DNA from: Saxidomus purpurata
Lineage: Eukaryota; Mollusca; Bivalvia; Venerida; Veneridae
Assembly (NCBI GenBank): GCA_022818135.1
Contig: JAFMSR010000015.1
Coordinates: 26,732,074-26,796,073, forward strand
Length of the DNA stretch: 64,000 nt
Direction of reading: 5' to 3'
A program made the translations under genes and the position numbers. The notes below the pieces were generated by a model, which had not been told where the DNA came from, did no database searches, and saw only the letters and a program-made list of their open reading frames with translations. Below, piece by piece: positions 22,721-34,390 of the stretch (the stretch's first letter is position 1; each line of letters opens with the position of its first letter).

Positions 22721-25059
22721 TATACTATAATTATATATTAGACTTTTAATATCACTCAAGATTCTCTGTAACTTTGTTTTGTTGCCATGACACAATTGTT
22801 GACATTTCTTTAAGTGTTAAGGATTGTTATACTTAACAGGTATGGTTATAAAGTAAAACTCTGCGGGACGTTTTTACATGTATCATTCATTTATAACGTC
22901 ATGCATGAGAAATAACATATACCACTGCATGGTAAAGATTTTAAGTGTTCTTCCGTGAAAAAATAACCGCTAATCATACTTAGCGATTAATTATTGTAGC
23001 CTTTTAAGTGCTCTTATTTGTCATTTATGTCAAAATAAATTATGCCCGTTAATTTTCATAAGTATAATGCTATGCTACGGAATAAAACTGAAAGTTGCTA
23101 CTGTTAGACATTAAGGAAGTAAGATCTGGTTAAATTCTGCGAGTCTTGGCTAAACTATAAGAGATAACAAAAGTCGCCTTCTGAGCTATTCTAGTATAGC
23201 AAAATTTATAAATAAATGTAGTTTTCTGACTGTTATAAGGAATAAATAATCTTATTCTGTAATTGTTATTCTGTGTGCAACCTCTGTTGTATAATTCGAT
23301 ACGGCTACTTCCCTTCTATATGCTGTTGCTGCTGTTGTTGTTATTGATGATGATGATGCTGATTATTATTGTTATTATCATTATTATTAGGATTTGAAGC
23401 AATAGCTTGCTTTCAAAGTTTTCAACATCATTTCTAACTTACAAAATTATGAACATTCCATTGCCTGAAGAACCCCTTCATAATCAGAATCTCAGATCTG
23501 CTATTTTGTGGTCAGCTTGCAACTCAATCGATACAAAATGAATGTACTGTAAGTTAAGATGAATAAGGACATGCCTTTGAAATAATAGGTTGTATCCATT
23601 GATTATTCAAGTGAACCTTATAGGTCAGGTCAAATTGCTCTGGTTTTTATTTCAGTCAAAGTGTTCGATACTGCTGTACTTGGTGGCACCCTATTCATTA
23701 AACCAAAGAAAAACTTTAAAGACACAGCGTCAAAAGCATCGGTAACACCAGAAATGCGAAACACGCTCGTGTTACTCATGACATTCCTATTTAAAAACTG
23801 TTCAAAATGGCATGTTGTTCATACTCAATGATACCAATTCATCTTCCTTTTATCACTTTCAAAGAACGCCAACAGAAAGAACAAAACAGACATTAAATTC
23901 TGAGATTTAAGAGTAATGGATGAGAAATGTATCATGCTTCAAAGGAATAAACAAGATCATTAGATAAATTATCTGTTTTACTTGTTATCAGCAATTAATG
24001 TGATATATTAAACAAGTATAATAGTAATATTAGTTATAATAAGCATTATATATGATCTAAGTCTCATGCTGGCCTTATTTTCAACAGGGTATCTGAAAAT
24101 AAGAGAGCGATTATAAGAGAGGCGTTAAAATGTTTCATCAAAAGCATAATGACTTTCTTATGGTTGGAAAGATAAAGAATTTTAAACAAATCAAATTGTT
24201 TTTGTTAAGTTCTCCATAACAATGCTCAAATTACATTTTGTTGATAGAATACAATCACTTTGACCTTAGGTTTCTAGTAAAAGAACATGTATAATACATT
24301 TTAGACAATGTTGACAACTTTTATATTTACAAACAAAACTAGCAAAGTGTAACATCTTTTGTCACTCTTTTTGGTAGGTAATAACAAAAGTTATTTCCAA
24401 CAAAGATAGCAGGTTGCAATTCGAGTATTTGACTTCGATGATTACAAAAAATGCAAAAATAGTTTTCTTACTTTTGAATAGAGCGATACCTGATAATAAG
24501 GAGATTATACAATATTGATGGAAAAGAGTACATATTTTCGGATCATCAAACTTGCCGGTCAAAGAAGGATTACAGTTTGAGGAACGGTGTTTCAACTATT
24601 TTACCAGCCAAACACTGCGTACGTGCGTGCGTGCGTGTATGACAATATTTTTCATTGTTTTCAGCCGGGTTAAAACTGTATTGTTGCCAAGACAATGGTT
24701 TTCAGATGAATAATTCATCAAATAATACAATACTGTTGGTTTATACAGACTAAGAACGTCAGCTATATCAGTACAATATATTGTTAGTAATGCTTACAGA
24801 AATGTAAGTTGGGTCCGTAACATATTTGATTGGCAAATAAAAAATAAATTGTGCCAAGACTTATAGCTTTGCACAATGTTTACATGAATGTTAGCTATTG
24901 TAGAATATTGATAAATAAATACATGAAAGTGAATAAGTACATGCATTATAAAATAACAACATCAACGGTAAATATCTAACTATACAGTCATGTAGAATTT
25001 TTTCCATTGTTTATTTCGATTTGTCGTCTAACATAATCCGAATCATTTCCTGCAGTTTT
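22721..25059. other. Intergenic with microsatellites, no gene seen
   Basis: Holds a GTT/GAT/ATT trinucleotide tract (about 23322-23392) and a short GCGT run (about 24617-24636). Otherwise unremarkable AT-rich sequence. Confidence 0.5.
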
Positions 25060-26264
25060 AGTTCTCAAAAATAATCATGACCACCCACTATACTTTCACA
25101 AGAGTAAAAATTAGTAAAAACATTAATTGTTTCTGAATTAAATAAAAGTTTCCGAAATTCATTTGTTGAACTTGTGCTGCGGTAAGTTATTCTAGACGGA
25201 ACAATATGTGCTTAAACATTTACTGATTCTCTTCCCCCTCTACGAAATAATGAATTACACATTTTTACTGCATCATTAATCCCTACGAATGTTGCTATAT
25301 ATTGACTGTGGATAAAATAATCATGCATGCATTAAATGTCGGGGAAATTAATAATATTTCGGATTGAAAAGTGAACTCTTTAAAGTATCTTTTTCAGTTT
25401 CTATGGAAACACTGTTATCCAACGATTCAAACAATTATGCAATCCTGAAACAGGACCTCATGCAACGACATACATACTATTAGTTCGCTTACTGATAATT
25501 TAATAATTTATAAACTACATGCATTCCTCGTACTGATCACTGAAAATCCATTTCTTTAAACGATCAAAGGTATGCCAAGTTGCCAATATGCTATAGTATA
25601 TTCATCACTTATGTTTCAAAGATAACTCTACCGATACAAACTTCATTGCCTTCTGATCTCTCATGTCTGTTACATAACCTTGTATTTAAATGGACAGCAG
25701 AATAAAAGTTCCGTTCTGTAAGTATAATTCGTGTTATAAAAAATTGCATTTGTTATAGCCAGAATTAAATTATCTTGAAAGTGATTCTTTGATTTGTACG
25801 AAATTACTTTTTTCTGTTGCTTTGTTAACACACTTACCATGGTCGTTAGTAATAATTTATTTCTGGAAAAAATATTGTACCTGATTAAAAATAATAGTCA
25901 GACTACATAAAATCTAAACTTAAAACAGCGATTGCTTTGCCCCTACCAAAAAGCAACGACAGCTATCATAGATCAGGATAAATGAGGGATAATTCAAAAC
26001 AATTAACTATTTTTTTTTACGACTAAAATGATACGGTCAAGATTTTAGAAAATATGTAACATTTATATCTCTATGATAAACGACATTTGAGCACTATTTG
26101 AATCAAACTGGTAAACATGCATGTAAACATACCTACTAGTTTAGGATCGGACGTACATAAAGTATCTATGTCTCTCTAATACAGTATTGAATTGAAACAT
26201 TGAGCAGTAAGCCAAAAGAAAAACAAGTGAACGGGAGATAATGATCCATCTATTTAAATAAATG

Positions 26265-26440
26265 CACAACAGAGACGCATGCATTAATATTGCATACATG
26301 GACGCCATCAATATCTTTGATTTCCCACGAGAGGTTGATTTTTAGACACATGTAAAATCAAAGGTACTACTCAACTGAAAACAGCTCGAAAAGTATTTGA
26401 AGTAATTCATATTGATTCGTTTGAATGGAGAGCCGGATTT
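26265..26440 (+). repeat. Dispersed ~200-bp element, copy 4
   Basis: AGAGACGCATGCATTAATATTGCATAC then GCCATCAATATCTTTGATTTCCC; the frame that is open in copies 3 and 7 has stops here. Confidence 0.5.
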
Positions 26441-27451
26441 TATCTTCTTAAATAACAAACGTGCAGAATATTAACAAACGACGTCGTTCTGTAATTTTGA
26501 AATAGTGAAATGAAAACGAGACAAAAGTGATTCGTGCATAAGAACCGTCGTATCCAGTCCCAAATTTTATATTTCTATTGACAAAGGTCATACTAAGTGA
26601 TGTCGTTCTATACCAAACCAAGATTTAGAAGAAGTAAGAAGTACCTATCTTATGTAAAGTACTGTAATAGATATGATATGGGTTCATACCCATTCTTAAA
26701 AGTAACTAAAGGTACCGCCCTTCCCGTACTTACAAGTGTAATCAAACTATGCATCGGCTATGTTTTAGATTGATAAAGCAAACCTATTAAAACCATTATT
26801 ACAATGGCTCGAAGCATGACATTCTGAAATTATTTTGTCTCAACATTTCGTGCAGACAAGATATGTCACTTTTCCATTTCCTGCATGCATACTTTGCAGC
26901 AAAATAGTTTAGCTGCTGTGAAGTTCCATCTGTCATTTACCATACATTTTATGTTGTTTCAGACCATATGAAACAAGTGTTCTCTATATTTCCCCTTTTG
27001 CGCATCTCACTCTTACGCTTTGTTTTTCTTTTTCTATATGTATACCACATGACTGTATGATCTAAAGCCACGAACAGTTTCATTAGCATTTTAGTATCTT
27101 CTTTAATATTGTCTGAAATTTATATTACACACATCCAGAAAATCAAGAGTCTGCGTGTGTTATGATAAATGAACTTCATTCTAAAATACAATTTTTTTTC
27201 AGTTTTAATTAAAACCTTGATGTCTTTTGTAATTATTTCAAGACTATTGAATTCAGGATAGATGAAACCTTTCAATGTTCGTTAAACGAGAAACCTTTTC
27301 TTCTGACTGTAATGGAAGCATATCACACACAGCAAGTTTTCTATGACACTAATGTATTTGAATACCTCTTTTCCGGATAACTTGGATGGCCATATATGGA
27401 TTCAATCCGCCTGTAAATATTAATAGTCACAATTATATTTTTCTTTTTACC

Positions 27452-27535
27452 TGAAGATGTTATTTGATTGTTTTGACTGGCAAAATCTTTTGAGGAAATA
27501 ACACAATTTATGCCGTGATCTGTTGCAGTTTCCAT
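27452..27535 (-). CDS. Weak candidate first exon
   Basis: An ATG followed by 28 open codons (METATDHGINCVISSKDF...) ends at a strong donor, CAG|GTAAAA. The paralogous segment at 48.4 kb lacks this sequence. No partner exon found. Confidence 0.15.
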
Positions 27536-27837
27536 GTAATACTCTTATATAAATCATTATTATAAAAAACAAAGGACATTAACCATATTCACACCAATTG
27601 AATAATTCGTGGTATTAGCTGTCAGGGGACTGGTAGTATGTGCCTGTATCATACAAACAAAGCCTTTCAAACATGTTCCTTATTCGGCCACACTCCTGCT
27701 CCAACGTTGCCATTTTTATACACGTGACTGTAGAAGATCATGCAGATATCCTTCTGTTAAACTATTTCTACATCAGCGATTCACCCTTCCTATAATGATA
27801 TTTTTGTCCACATAAAACTTTCATATCTAATAAATTA

Positions 27838-28692
27838 TAAAGGGTGAATCAGTCTCTCTCTCATATCTGACACCAATAATAATGGGTGAATCAGCCTCTC
27901 TCTCATATCTGACACCAATAATAATGGGTGAATCAGCCTCTCTCTCATATCTCACACCAATAATAATGGGTTAATCAGCCTCTGTCTCATATCTGACACC
28001 AATAATAATGGGTGAATCAGCATCTCTCTCATATCTGACACAAATAATAATGGGTGAATCAGCCTCTCTCTCATATCTGACACCAATAATATTGGGTTGA
28101 ATCAGCATCTCTCTCATATCTGACACCAATAATAATGGGTAAATCAGCCTCTCTCTCATATCTCACACCAATAATAATGGGTGAATCAGTCTCTCTCTCA
28201 TATCTGACACCAATAATAATGGGTGAATCAGCCTCTCTCTCATATCTGACACCAATAATAATGGGTGAATCAGCCTCTCTCTCATATCTGACACCAATAA
28301 TAATGGGTAAATCAGCCTCTCTCTCATATCTGACACCAATAATAATGGGTGAATCAGCCTCTCTCTCATATCTCACACCAATAATAATGGGTGAATCAGC
28401 CTCTCTCTCATATCTCACACCAATAATAATGGGTTCATCAACCTCTCTCTCATATCTCACACCAATAATAATGGGTGAATCAGCCTCTGTCTCATATCCG
28501 ACACCAATAATAATGGGTGAATCAGCCTCTGTCTCATATCTGACACAAATAATTATGGGTGAATCAGCCTCTCTCTCATATCTGACACCAATAATAATGG
28601 GTGAATCAGCCTCTGTCTCATATCTGACACCTATAATAATGGGTTGAATCAGCATCTCTCTCATATCTGACACCAATAATAATGGGTAAATC

Positions 28693-28727
<35 letters not shown>

Positions 28728-28850
28728 CTGACACCAATAATGGGTGAATCAGCCTCCCTCTCATATCTGACACCAATAATAATGGGTTCATCAACCTCTC
28801 TCTCATATCTGACACAAATTACAATGGGTGAATCAGCCTCTCTCCAACAG
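27838..28850. repeat. 42-bp minisatellite, about 24 copies
   Basis: Unit GGGTGAATCAGCCTCTCTCTCATATCTGACACCAATAATAAT (given as consensus, 42 bp). Because 42 is a multiple of three and the unit has no stops in several frames, long open frames with a 14-residue period appear on both strands; they are not genes. Two units carry a +1 base and one contains a (CT)n expansion. Confidence 0.95.
28695..28723. repeat. (CT)n microsatellite inside the minisatellite
   Basis: The CTCTCTCT part of one 42-bp unit has expanded to about 14 dinucleotides. Confidence 0.9.
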
Positions 28851-28854
28851 TACC

Positions 28855-29870
28855 CATTTACACGGACATTATTGTGTTATCTTTCACATTGTTTTGATAT
28901 AATAAAATTGACCTTTGTTGGCCTTTGTTGACATTTTATCAGAAGACGAGTGCAGCGCCGATAAAGATCTCGTTTTCACAAACTCTCATGTGTTACAAAC
29001 ATTGTCATACATATATTTAGGTTGTTGTTTCCTCACACAATAATACGAGAGATATATATGATTTAATGCTTTCTAATAAGATCATATAGGTATTAAAACG
29101 AAATCCAACCTAGAATTTACATCTCCTTAAGGCATGAACCGGTCTATGTCTGTAAACAAAGGGTTTTATATATCAAAATGTTTGTTAGACTCACCGTATG
29201 TTGCAGTTATTGAACATTGTCGCTATTCAAAACGGCCGCCAAATTGTTAAACATAATGTGTATATATGATGAAGCAGCAGTTGAGGAAATGTTTAATTCA
29301 TTAGTTCGTATTCTTTATGGCTACAATTGAAGACTCACTATTCAAAATACTCGAGGAGTTCACAATTGCCTTTGTTAAATTAAAAATCTAAAGAAGATAT
29401 GCTCTGTTCTTAGGATGAAACATAACCACTTCATCGGTAGAAAAAGCACAAATCAAAACAATCGCCATTTTGCGAGTAAATGTTACTTCAGAAAAAGGAT
29501 ATTAACTATTCAGTACAAACATAGCTTAGTCTTTTCCCGGGCGTCACACTTGCGTGATCCTGAATGCTCAAATTATGCATAATGTATGTGTCTGTATATT
29601 GCAGAATCTACAGTCTGTGAACTTAAGTTTCCTCAGGAAAAGCAAACTCAAAAACGTCTTAAATTTATAGTTCTGCATTGATTGCATAAATGTACATCCT
29701 AGAGACGTGCATTAATATTACATTCTTGCATGACATCTGTGCATTTTATTCCCAAGAGGGGTAAAGAAGACGAGAATTTGTGGCGTCTCGCAAGCAAAAT
29801 ACGAAGTCATTAGACTACTTTAAATTACTAGCTGCCTGGCGATTTGAATTTATTGGAATTGATGTTTAGT
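28855..29870 (+). repeat. Local duplication, left copy (partner about 30640-31260)
   Basis: Shared order of GTGTTATCTTTCACATTGTTTTGATATAA (28876/30686), GGCTACAATT/GGTTGCAATT (29318/31009), CTGTGAAC (29613/31063) and the dispersed element (29690/31135). It shows repeated short-range duplication in this stretch. Confidence 0.55.
29690..29860 (+). repeat. Dispersed ~200-bp element, copy 5
   Basis: AGAGACGTGCATTAATATTACATTCTTGCATGACATC and GTGGCGTCTCGCAAGCAAAATACG; frameshifted relative to copy 3. Confidence 0.5.
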
Positions 29871-30039
29871 TAGGTGTTCTTTTATGATGTACGGTACATC
29901 AAGACCAGACCCTTTGCTTATAAAACTGTTTTATGTTCAACAGAGTGTCATGCTTAGTTTATACGAATTTATTTTAGTTCGATTACGAAGAAAGCTCCGC
30001 AGCTTATTTAAACGCTCTCGAACACTCATTCCAGATGTT

Positions 30040-30228
30040 ATCACATTCGCGAGAGAGAGGCAGCGAGTTTTTCATCGCTGCTACCCATTTACAGCTGGGT
30101 AGACTGGGGCACGTGTGGTTTCAGTGTATTTGCCCAAGGACACACCTCGTGCTACGGCTGGGATTCGAACCCGGGACCTCCCGTTCCGGAGGCGAACGCC
30201 CTAACCACTGAGCTATCGAGGCCCACCG
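30040..30228 (-). repeat. tRNA-headed SINE with conserved central domain
   Basis: Head on the minus strand: GATAGCTCAGTGGTTAGGGCG (A-box) and GGGTTCGAATCCC (B-box). The body has GTGTGTCCTTGGGCAAATAC and CCCAGCTGTAAATGGGTAGC, phrases typical of a widely conserved SINE core (Nin-DC type, from memory). The acceptor stem does not close, so it is not a functional tRNA. Confidence 0.7.
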
Positions 30229-31134
30229 AGACCCAATGTCATGCTTAGTCGTTAGATCAACAGAATAGTGTTATGTTTCATAAAGTCTTTATACAAATGT
30301 GTCAAACAAAGTTTCCATAAATGTTTAAAATGACTTCACTGGACCAGAAATAGGCGACATTTGTATATTTTCAACAATCCTTGACCTGAGCAAAAACCGG
30401 TACCGGCAATTTCATACACTGTAGAATTATAGATACGTGTAAATTCTCAAAGTGCAAATCTGTAAGCACTGACATGAAAAGGATGTCTTCATAGTCTCGA
30501 GATAATACTTGACTGAAGAAGCGCACACAAGTATCCTTCTATTAAATTATTTCTACATACTGATTAAACCGTTCGTATGAAATACGTTATAATGAAAAAA
30601 AACGTTTATTCTTGACGCAAGCTATAATGGATGAATCAACTTTTCCAACAGACCATTAACAGTACCAAATTAATCAGCATAATTGTGTTATCTTTCACAT
30701 TGTTTTGATATAAAAATGTTGGCTTTTGTTGAAATTTTGTCAGATGTCAAAACTTAAGTGTTTTTTCATAAGTTACGGAGAAGAAGATGGAATGCAGCGC
30801 CGACAAAGGTCCAATTATGTAATTAGCTATTCTCATACAATCATTAGTATACAACTCAGTTTGCTCATTCCTTACATGGTGATGTCAGATATATTTGACC
30901 AGATTAATAAAACCAAAGTTAATTCTTTCAAAAAAATCATTAACTTAAGGTGGGTAGACTCAGTATGACTAACTGAAGAAATATTAAAATATTAATGGTA
31001 TTCGTTATGGTTGCAATTTGATCAATTCTCTTAAATACTTAAAAACTACACATAATCCACACTCTGTGAACATGAATATCCCAGAGGTAAAAGCAAAAGC
31101 CGATGCCAGAAATTACAATAACGGTCCATTGCTT

Positions 31135-31260
31135 CCATAAATTTACATCTGAGAGACATGCATTAAAGTGACATTATGCGCATTTTTTTTCAAGTAACAA
31201 TCCAGCTGAAAATGATGTGTGTACAAAAGCGTAGAGGAAATAATAGCTTTTAACCCAATA
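31135..31260 (+). repeat. Dispersed ~200-bp element, copy 6 (partial)
   Basis: CATAAATTTACATCTGAGAGACATGCATTAA aligns with the left part of the family; the rest is degraded. A further faint match lies at 31545-31625. Confidence 0.35.
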
Positions 31261-31299
31261 CACCAAACTCTTCCCGCTACCAGTATGAAAAAATAACTT

Positions 31300-32500
31300 T
31301 CCAAATATTGATTTTCTTATTTGACTGGAAGAGTCAATTTAAGAAAAGAACAACTGCATGCAGAAGTTGCTTCCCTTCCACTGCTGAAATCTCTACCAAC
31401 ATCAACAACGACACAATCAACTATCATTTTATCAGTCCGATTTTTTTATATCTAAAACACCAATTTCAAATACTAATGCGGCTAATCATTAATTTAACAC
31501 ATTTAAATGCACGCAAGCAAAATTGCTTTATAAAATTGTCACCAAAAAACACTATGGATCTGTCTGTACTAGTGCATGCTTGCATTACATCAGCACATTT
31601 TATTTCAAACTTGAACCAACGTATTGCGTTATATATTTTTTTAATTGAGAAGTGGGTCTCTATCCGTTTCACAATTTTACAAGATCCGTATTTAATTTAG
31701 CAGAGCTAATATGAGAAGTTCAAGGGGAAAGTACAATATAGATGACACTATTGTTATATTTGATACTCCGAATATAAAATATCGCGTACATATAGAGCGC
31801 TCACGACAAATATTTAAGACAACTCCACGCAAACATGACATGCTATGTTTTGCTTTGATTTAAGGTTGATTTCATTTCAACTTGTAGATAATGTGTCGTT
31901 CGTTTTATTATTGTGATAAGTCCTTTCACTTTTATATTAGTTTAGGTCATCATTGCTAATAAGTTCATCCGTGATCTGATTATGGGTGGTATTCAATCTC
32001 TTAGATTATTTTACATGCGTAGACGAGCAGGTTTGGTAGTTTTTATGCAAGATTTGCAACGACATTATATAATTACGTTTGATATAAAATACTATGATAT
32101 TTTAATCTAATATGTTATATATGTAATATATTGATCTCTGTCGCTCATAACTTTATTCTAGAATGGGATGCATGTTGACTGTTGTTTTATGAAGTTCGTA
32201 TTCTATTGCATAACAACATGTATCGTGAGAAATCATTTTGGCTAGGTGCTCCCAGCATTAATAGGATAAAATAAACGCTTTAAATCGTTTTAAAAGACAC
32301 CCAGAGTGGAGAATATCGTCGAATAAATAATGTAAATTGGAGAAAGTTCTGCATACACATGACGCTGAAAACAATTCTTTGTCTTTATTTTATGCTTTTC
32401 AGTGAAATACTGAAATATATCAGTGAAATAAAATTGTTTTCACCGTTTCAAAGCAGTGAAAATATCTAAATCTTCAAACTTAACAAAAGTAGAGTTACAC
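31300..32500. other. Intergenic, no gene seen
   Basis: A 130-codon chance frame covers 31308-31700 but has no splice, composition or paralogue support. Nothing else recognised. Confidence 0.45.
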
Positions 32501-32502
32501 AG

Positions 32503-32668
32503 AAAAAAATTTTTTTTTTATTAAATTTAACTAAAATTCACCCCCAAAAAAAAAAAAAAATTATTTTTTCGCGGGGGGGGAACCAAAAAAAAAAAAAAAA
32601 TTTTTTTTTCTCTTTAAAAAAAAAAAAAAATATAAAAAAAAAAAAAAAAAAAAAAAAATTTTTTTTTT
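32503..32668. other. Homopolymer-rich patch, suspect assembly
   Basis: Runs of 9-25 A or T broken by C5, G8 and short linkers, unlike anything else in the window. It resembles low-quality consensus or a badly joined gap rather than a natural microsatellite. Confidence 0.6.
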
Positions 32669-32669
32669 G

Positions 32670-34265
32670 TCCAACTCACATATGCATGTTATTCCCCTAC
32701 ATTTAAAATGTTACATTCTTTGTAGTAATCAGCAGTTTAACAACCTCCCTTGTGTAACAGATTTTATGGCAGCCGTTCTTAATATCTTTTGCACACGTGT
32801 TATATATGATAAGGAAATCACTTGATTGAAAGTAGTGCATTAAATTCTATACTAAAACGTCACATTGATATAACTTTAATATACAACCCTGCATGTCGTT
32901 TGAATTCAGTTTTGTTTTACCTCTAACGATGCAATTTAATGGTGGCAAGTACATACTGGATTAATTAAGGAGTTGTTCTGTTCCAGAATTTTTGTCACTT
33001 ATTTCTGTCGATTTCTACATCTTAACTTTATAAGGGTAGAATATCCTTTGGTATGAAAAATATAAAATACTTAAACGAGACATAAAATGGACTTTTTGGC
33101 CTTTAAGTTCTTCAGTTGTTTATCCGGACTATTGTGTATTTCACATTCTATAGAGTAGTTTTGTATTTGACTGCTCTCGAATGGTACGAGTAAAGGTTAC
33201 TTTGTAATCAGTGTGATTTCATTTTAAAAACATGTTATCATTGGGCATACTGCGGTTCTTTAAACATTTTCTGTACCTATTGCCGTACAAAAACAGTGCA
33301 GAGAAATGTAAATATGTCATACAATACAATTACTTGCAACAACAACGAGGTCGATTAAAGTTTAATCTTTTTCGACTAAAGAATACCATTGTGCGTTTTA
33401 TTTTAAACAAATCTAACAGATAACTTAACATCTTATAGTCTCAGAGTCTATATAATGTCATAGATTGACGTACAACTATAACTTGAATAAAATGATTGTT
33501 AAAATATGTGGTAATACATTTAAAATTGCATATACAGTTATGTGGGAAGTGATATCAAAATATTTACATTATATTATTATAATATTACTTAAAGCAGAAC
33601 AATGTAGTACATGTATGTAACTATTAGATTGTAACTGATACGAGTAAAACGAAATAATCATTATGAAAACAGTAGTCATAACTAACAATGCAAGCACAAA
33701 AGGAAATACAAGTATATTTTTTGTTCTGTTCGACTCAAGGAAGTCACTGCTTCTCAATATTTTCAATATTGTATATTGCACTATCGCCTTCGAGTTCCTT
33801 ATACTAGATTATGAGTAAATTTCTCATCATTTAGCAATCCAGTCCAATTCAATAATCAATTATTCCAATCTCCTTGTGTTCTCCACACCACTGAATTAAA
33901 ACTAAACAATTGCTTTTCCTTCGCATACAGACTTCTGTGGTCATTATTTTCAACTCCATACTTTCCACAATAAGCTAAACTCCTGTATGTAAAAGAAAAC
34001 ATAAATAGTCCCATTCAGCAACTCGTCCCTGGATCCATGTAGGGAGGGAGAGCGATCAACTGACAAATTCACTTTATGTAGAGAGGCAACATGTCCTCCG
34101 TTTCACCAATTCAGGTTTAATGACCACTAGGTGGCAAACGAACGACAAGTAGAAGTTAACACAGCTGACTCGTATCAGCACCAACATTAATGTACAAATG
34201 AGATCATCCAATGTAATGTGCCATTTTAGCTTTTGTATTTTTGTCGAGTCATTTCCGACTCAGTG
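32670..34265 (-). other. Intergenic and 3' flank of LHFPL copy C
   Basis: The last ~60 bp before 34266 resemble the flanks of copies A and B (GAGATCATCCAATG, TTTTGT.GAGTCA) and are probably 3' UTR. The remainder shows nothing recognisable. Confidence 0.45.
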
Positions 34266-34390
34266 TTACAAAGCATATCCGGTCACGATTTGTTTCTGTT
34301 TAGGAGCTTGGAAGGCCAGTGCGGAACACATCAATGTGATAACAGTTCCAGCCGAGGTGAGGTAGAAACACCAAGACAGGGAACAATCAC
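34266..34390 (-). CDS. LHFPL6: LHFPL copy C exon 3
   Basis: 125 nt from acceptor ATTTCAG to TAA; fourth membrane segment (LTSAGTVITLMCSALAF) and tail. Confidence 0.92.

Larger units (their letters stand above)
25060..28960 (+). repeat. Segmental duplication, left copy (partner 44510-48670)
   Basis: Collinear diverged anchors with 44.5-48.7 kb: GTTATTCTAGACG (25180/44640), AAACTACATGCATTCCT (25513/44957), the dispersed element (26.3/46.7 kb), ATTATTTCAAG.CTATTGAATTCAGGAT (27232/48350) and ACTTTCATATCT (27815/48547). Same orientation, about 19.5 kb apart, no gene inside. Confidence 0.7.

Noticed and set aside
27971..28815. Long open frames on both strands (up to about 200 codons) with a 14-residue period
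   Set aside because: They follow from a 42-bp tandem unit that lacks stops in several frames; both strands are open at once and frames break at the units with a +1 base.
31308..31700. 130-codon plus-strand frame
   Set aside because: AT-rich composition, overlaps a faint copy of the dispersed element, no splice sites or paralogous frame.
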